A stretch of 64,000 nucleotides of DNA, taken from NCBI GenBank assembly GCA_003139545.1, contig PLJC01000038.1:186587-250586 (forward strand), in the 5' to 3' direction. Positions 61,354 to 64,000 of the stretch are shown piece by piece. The notes beneath the pieces are model-generated. The model was not told where the DNA came from and searched no databases. It worked only from the letters and a program-made list of their open reading frames with translations. Every line of letters starts with the position of its first letter. The stretch's first letter is position 1. The DNA is from Actinomycetota bacterium. GTDB taxonomy: Bacteria > Actinomycetota > Thermoleophilia > Gaiellales > Gaiellaceae. A program made the position numbers and the translations under genes.

Positions 61354-61827
61354 ATGGAGACTATGGCCATGGAGGCAACGCTGCGCGCGATCCATGTCCT
61401 CGCCGCCGCCATCTGGGTGGGCGGGACGGTCGCGCTCGTCTTCGTCGCCGTGCCGCCGGTGCAACGGCTGGAGGGAGACGACCGCGCGCGGCTGCTGCGC
61501 GAGTTCGGACGTCGGTGGCGCCCGATCGGCTGGAGCGCGCTCGGGGTCGCCGTCCTCACTGGTCTCGGCCTCGCGGCCTACGACCACGCTTTCGACACGG
61601 CACCGTCCTCGTTCGACTGGGTGCTCGCGGTGAAGGGCGCGCTCGTCGGGCTCCTCGTCGCCGGCGCGTACCTGCACGACTACGTCCTCGGGCCCGGGCT
61701 CGCGCGGCAGATCCGGGAAGGACGGCCGCAGTCGATCCGGCCGCTGCTGACGGCGATCGGACGCGGGAACTTGCTCGTCACGCTGGCGCTGCCGGTGCTC
61801 GGCGTCGTCCTCTCCGAGCTCGCCTAG
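61354..61827 (+). CDS. Small polytopic membrane protein (CopD/DUF4149-like)
   Basis: 157 residues from the ATG at 61354, with GGGAGA 5 nt upstream; ATG 61363 is an alternative. Four membrane spans are predicted. HVLAAAIWVGGTVALVFVAV resembles the His-containing first span of CopD-like and DUF4149 proteins, and TAIGRGNLLVTLALPVLGVV is the last span. A role in copper handling is possible but unproven. A 46-bp gap separates it from the penicillin-binding protein. Confidence 0.8.
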   Translation: METMAMEATLRAIHVLAAAIWVGGTVALVFVAVPPVQRLEGDDRARLLREFGRRWRPIGWSALGVAVLTGLGLAAYDHAFDTAPSSFDWVLAVKGALVGLLVAGAYLHDYVLGPGLARQIREGRPQSIRPLLTAIGRGNLLVTLALPVLGVVLSELA

Positions 61828-61873
61828 ACCCCGCTTCCGTTTCACGCGCGCGTGGGCGCGAAAGAACCCGGCA

Positions 61874-63913
61874 GTGCGGGATCGCAATCGTGCCGACCTC
61901 GAGCTCACTGCGCTCCTGCTCGCGCGCCGGTCGCGGTTGCGCCGCGTTCGTGCCAGGCGCAAGGCCGGCGTCGCCGCTGTCGCCGCTGTCGTATTGCTCA
62001 CGGTCGTGCTCGCCGGCGCCGCTGCGAGCGGACGCGCCGTCCTGCTCGACTCCTGCACGCTGAATGCACTCGCGCCCGTAGGGCTCGGCCAGAACTCGTT
62101 CGTGTACGCGGACAACGGGTCGCTGCTCGGCGTCATCCCGTCGACCGTGAACCGGCAGCCGCTCCGCCTCGACCAGATCTCGCCGTACCTGCGCACCGCG
62201 ACGGTCGCGATCGAGGATCGCCGCTTCTGGCAGCACGGCGCGCTCGACTACCAGGGCATCGTGCGCGCGCTCTACTCGGACGTGACCGCGGGCAGGATCG
62301 TCCAGGGCGGGTCGACGATCACGCAAGAGCTCGTTCGCAACCTGTACATCGGGAACGCGAGCCGTACGTTCTCGCGCAAGGTCAAGGAAGCGTGCCTCGC
62401 GATCAAGCTCGCGCAGGTGTGGACGAAGCCGCGGATCCTGAACGCGTACCTCAATGAGGTGTTCTACGGCCGGGCGGCACATGGCGCGCAGGCGGCGGCC
62501 GAGACGTTCTTCTCGACGCGGGCGCAGGACCTCTCGCTCGCGCAGTCGGCGCTGATCGCCGGGCTGCCGCAGGCGCCCACGGTCTACGACCCGCTCGTGC
62601 ATCCGGCGATGGCGATGCAGCGCCGCGACGAGGTGCTGCGCGCGATGCTCGCCAATCGGGCGATCACCACGGACGAGTACACACGCGCCGTCGCCGCGCC
62701 GCTCGGGTTGAAGCCGGGCAACCTGTACACGCGTCAGCAGCACGAGAACTTCTTCGGGTGGGCGGAGCAGCAGCTCGTGGCGAAGTACGGCGCGGGCCGT
62801 GTGGCTGCCGGCGGGCTCCGCGTCCGGACGACGCTCGACCCGAGCATGCAGGAGAGCGCCCTCTCGGCGGTGCGCGGCGTGCTGCGGCACCCGTCCGATC
62901 CTGCCGCGGCGCTCGTCGCCATCGATCCGCGGACCGGCGCCGTGCGCGCAATGGTCGGGTACTTGCCCGACGGCACGAAGCTGAAGTTCAACCTCGCAAC
63001 GCAGAGCACGCGCACGGCGGGCAGCTCGTTCAAGCCGTTCGTGCTCGCGACCGCGATCCAGCAAGGCATCTCGCTGTACTCGAGCTTCTCGGGGCCGCCG
63101 TCGCTCGTCATTCCCCAGCACAGCTGCGACGGACCGCAGGGACCGTGGGACGTACACAACTACGCCGACGAGAGCGCGGGTTACATGAACCTCCTCAGCG
63201 CGACGGCGAACTCGGTGAACACGATCTTCGCACAGCTCGTCGCGAAGATCGGGCCGTCGAACGTCGTCCCGGTTGCGCACCGCATGGGGATCACGACGAA
63301 CCTGCAGCCGGTGTGCTCGATCACGCTCGGCACGCAGCCGGTGAATCCCCTCGAGATGACGGACGGGTACGCGACGCTCGCGGCGCACGGGGTCCACCAC
63401 GCGCCGCAGGCGTTCGAGCTCGTTCGCGCCCCGAACAGCAGCGTGCTCGGCCAGCTGACCACTCGCGGCGATCAGGCGATCTCGAGCAGCGTCGCCGACC
63501 AGGTCACGTACGCGCTCGAGGGCGTCATCCAGCACGGCACCGGCACCGCGGCGTACTTCGGCCGTCCCGCCGCCGGCAAGACCGGCACCGCGGAGAACTT
63601 CCAGGACGCATGGTTCTGCGGCTACGTGCCGCAGCTCGCGGCGTGCGTGTGGGTCGGATATCCGAAGGCGGAGATCCCGCTCACCGACATCGAGGGTGTC
63701 GGCGGCGTGGCCGGAGGCACGCTCCCCGCCGAGATCTGGCACGACTTCATGTCAGCCGCGACGGCAGGCATGCCGGCGCTCGGGTTCCCGACGCCGCAGA
63801 TCACCGGGACGACCACGTACGGTACGAACTACTCCGTGCCGACGGCGCCGACGCAGACCATGATCAACGTCCCGCCGGGGCCTGTGCTGCCGCCGCCACC
63901 GGGTGGGCATTAG
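61874..63913 (+). CDS. Bifunctional class A penicillin-binding protein (transglycosylase/transpeptidase)
   Basis: 679 residues from GTG 61874. A membrane anchor (about 30-52) precedes a GT51 transglycosylase domain with VAIEDRRFWQHGALDYQGI and GGSTITQELVRNLY. The penicillin-binding domain has SxxK in AGSSFKPFVLATA, SxN in SATANSVNT and KTG in AAGKTGTAEN. It polymerises and crosslinks peptidoglycan outside the membrane. The C-terminus is Thr/Pro-rich and ends in PPPPGGH. It is in the size range of short PBP1A-type enzymes. Confidence 0.94.
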   Translation: MRDRNRADLELTALLLARRSRLRRVRARRKAGVAAVAAVVLLTVVLAGAAASGRAVLLDSCTLNALAPVGLGQNSFVYADNGSLLGVIPSTVNRQPLRLDQISPYLRTATVAIEDRRFWQHGALDYQGIVRALYSDVTAGRIVQGGSTITQELVRNLYIGNASRTFSRKVKEACLAIKLAQVWTKPRILNAYLNEVFYGRAAHGAQAAAETFFSTRAQDLSLAQSALIAGLPQAPTVYDPLVHPAMAMQRRDEVLRAMLANRAITTDEYTRAVAAPLGLKPGNLYTRQQHENFFGWAEQQLVAKYGAGRVAAGGLRVRTTLDPSMQESALSAVRGVLRHPSDPAAALVAIDPRTGAVRAMVGYLPDGTKLKFNLATQSTRTAGSSFKPFVLATAIQQGISLYSSFSGPPSLVIPQHSCDGPQGPWDVHNYADESAGYMNLLSATANSVNTIFAQLVAKIGPSNVVPVAHRMGITTNLQPVCSITLGTQPVNPLEMTDGYATLAAHGVHHAPQAFELVRAPNSSVLGQLTTRGDQAISSSVADQVTYALEGVIQHGTGTAAYFGRPAAGKTGTAENFQDAWFCGYVPQLAACVWVGYPKAEIPLTDIEGVGGVAGGTLPAEIWHDFMSAATAGMPALGFPTPQITGTTTYGTNYSVPTAPTQTMINVPPGPVLPPPPGGH

Positions 63914-64000
63914 CAGGTTCGACGACGCGCTCGGTAACGGGATCGAGCGTGCCGTCCGCTCGCATCACCGGCGCCGCCTCTCCCGCATCGGCCACGAGCG
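63903..64000 (+). CDS. Start of a gene that runs off the window edge
   Basis: A GTG at 63903 overlaps the PBP stop by 11 bp and stays open to base 64000, giving VGISRFDDALGNGIERAVRS followed by an HHRRRL-containing stretch. The basic, helical start resembles the opening of phospholipase-D-like proteins, but 32 residues are too few for a firm call. Only the N-terminus is visible. Confidence 0.5.
   Translation, partial: MGISRFDDALGNGIERAVRSHHRRRLSRIGHE

Noticed and set aside
1..64000. CRISPR arrays, insertion sequences, integrases, attachment sites or rRNA
   Set aside because: No regularly spaced repeats, transposase-like or integrase-like genes were recognised; the tRNA at 59039 has no adjacent integrase or duplicated 3' end.

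Overview
The window is a gene-dense, very GC-rich chromosomal segment with almost no intergenic space, many 4-base stop/start overlaps and frequent GTG starts. Several features point to an actinobacterium: a coenzyme F420 set (cofC, cofD, npdG, cofE), a B12-dependent class II ribonucleotide reductase, phosphoketolase, and TANNNT -10 boxes placed 6-8 nt before start codons as in leaderless actinobacterial genes. The overall style (surface-polysaccharide genes beside F420, a MacAB-like pump with small companion proteins, a membrane-anchored ECF sigma factor) would fit the class Thermoleophilia, but that is an inference. No mobile element, CRISPR array, rRNA or replication origin was seen.

Region 1 (1-18.6 kb) is a surface-polysaccharide locus. 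Five GT4-type glycosyltransferase genes run in one translationally coupled series (the first is cut by the window edge, the second is fused to a polytopic membrane domain). A GT2 enzyme and a methyltransferase follow. On the opposite strand are a second large GT-C-like membrane protein and a fusion of a WecA/MraY-type sugar-phosphate transferase with the N-terminal half of a CapD/FlaA1-type protein. Next come a zinc-ribbon methyltransferase and an ABC-2 export permease. Its likely partner, a Wzt-like ATPase, lies 2.6 kb further on, beyond a beta-sandwich protein gene and hemE-hemH.

Region 2 (18.6-25.6 kb) holds a 2-hydroxyacid dehydrogenase, the F420 cluster (cofC-cofD-npdG-cofE), a DevS/DevR-like two-component pair and two small proteins. 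Region 3 (25.6-32 kb) is an acetate module: phosphoketolase, acetate kinase, a cupin, and an ADP-forming acyl-CoA synthetase fused to a GNAT domain. Region 4 (32-34.9 kb) has pdxH, an ArsR/AHSA1 pair, clpP and a sulfotransferase-like gene that overlaps clpP antisense.

Region 5 (35-40.2 kb) is a MacA/MacB-like efflux operon with two small secreted or membrane proteins. Region 6 (40.2-47.5 kb) is mixed metabolism: a GlcD-like FAD oxidase, BNR-repeat protein, aldo/keto reductase, VOC protein, methyltransferase, amidase, FkbM methyltransferase and a PadR pair. Region 7 (47.5-54.5 kb) has nrdJ, a Gly-rich secreted protein, an O-antigen-ligase-like protein with C-terminal repeats, a LytR_C protein and a sugar epimerase. 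Region 8 (54.5-64 kb) has tmk, holB, an ECF sigma factor with a membrane segment and Gly/Gln-rich tail, a primary-like sigma factor, tRNA-Thr(CGT), membrane proteins and a bifunctional penicillin-binding protein.

The most notable observations concern expression signals. Twelve genes have a TANNNT box exactly where a leaderless promoter should be. Three divergent pairs share one symmetric or overlapping bidirectional promoter. Three genes appear to start at CTG. The sigma factor with a transmembrane segment and external low-complexity tail, and the two unusual polysaccharide-enzyme fusions, are the best candidates for undescribed biology.
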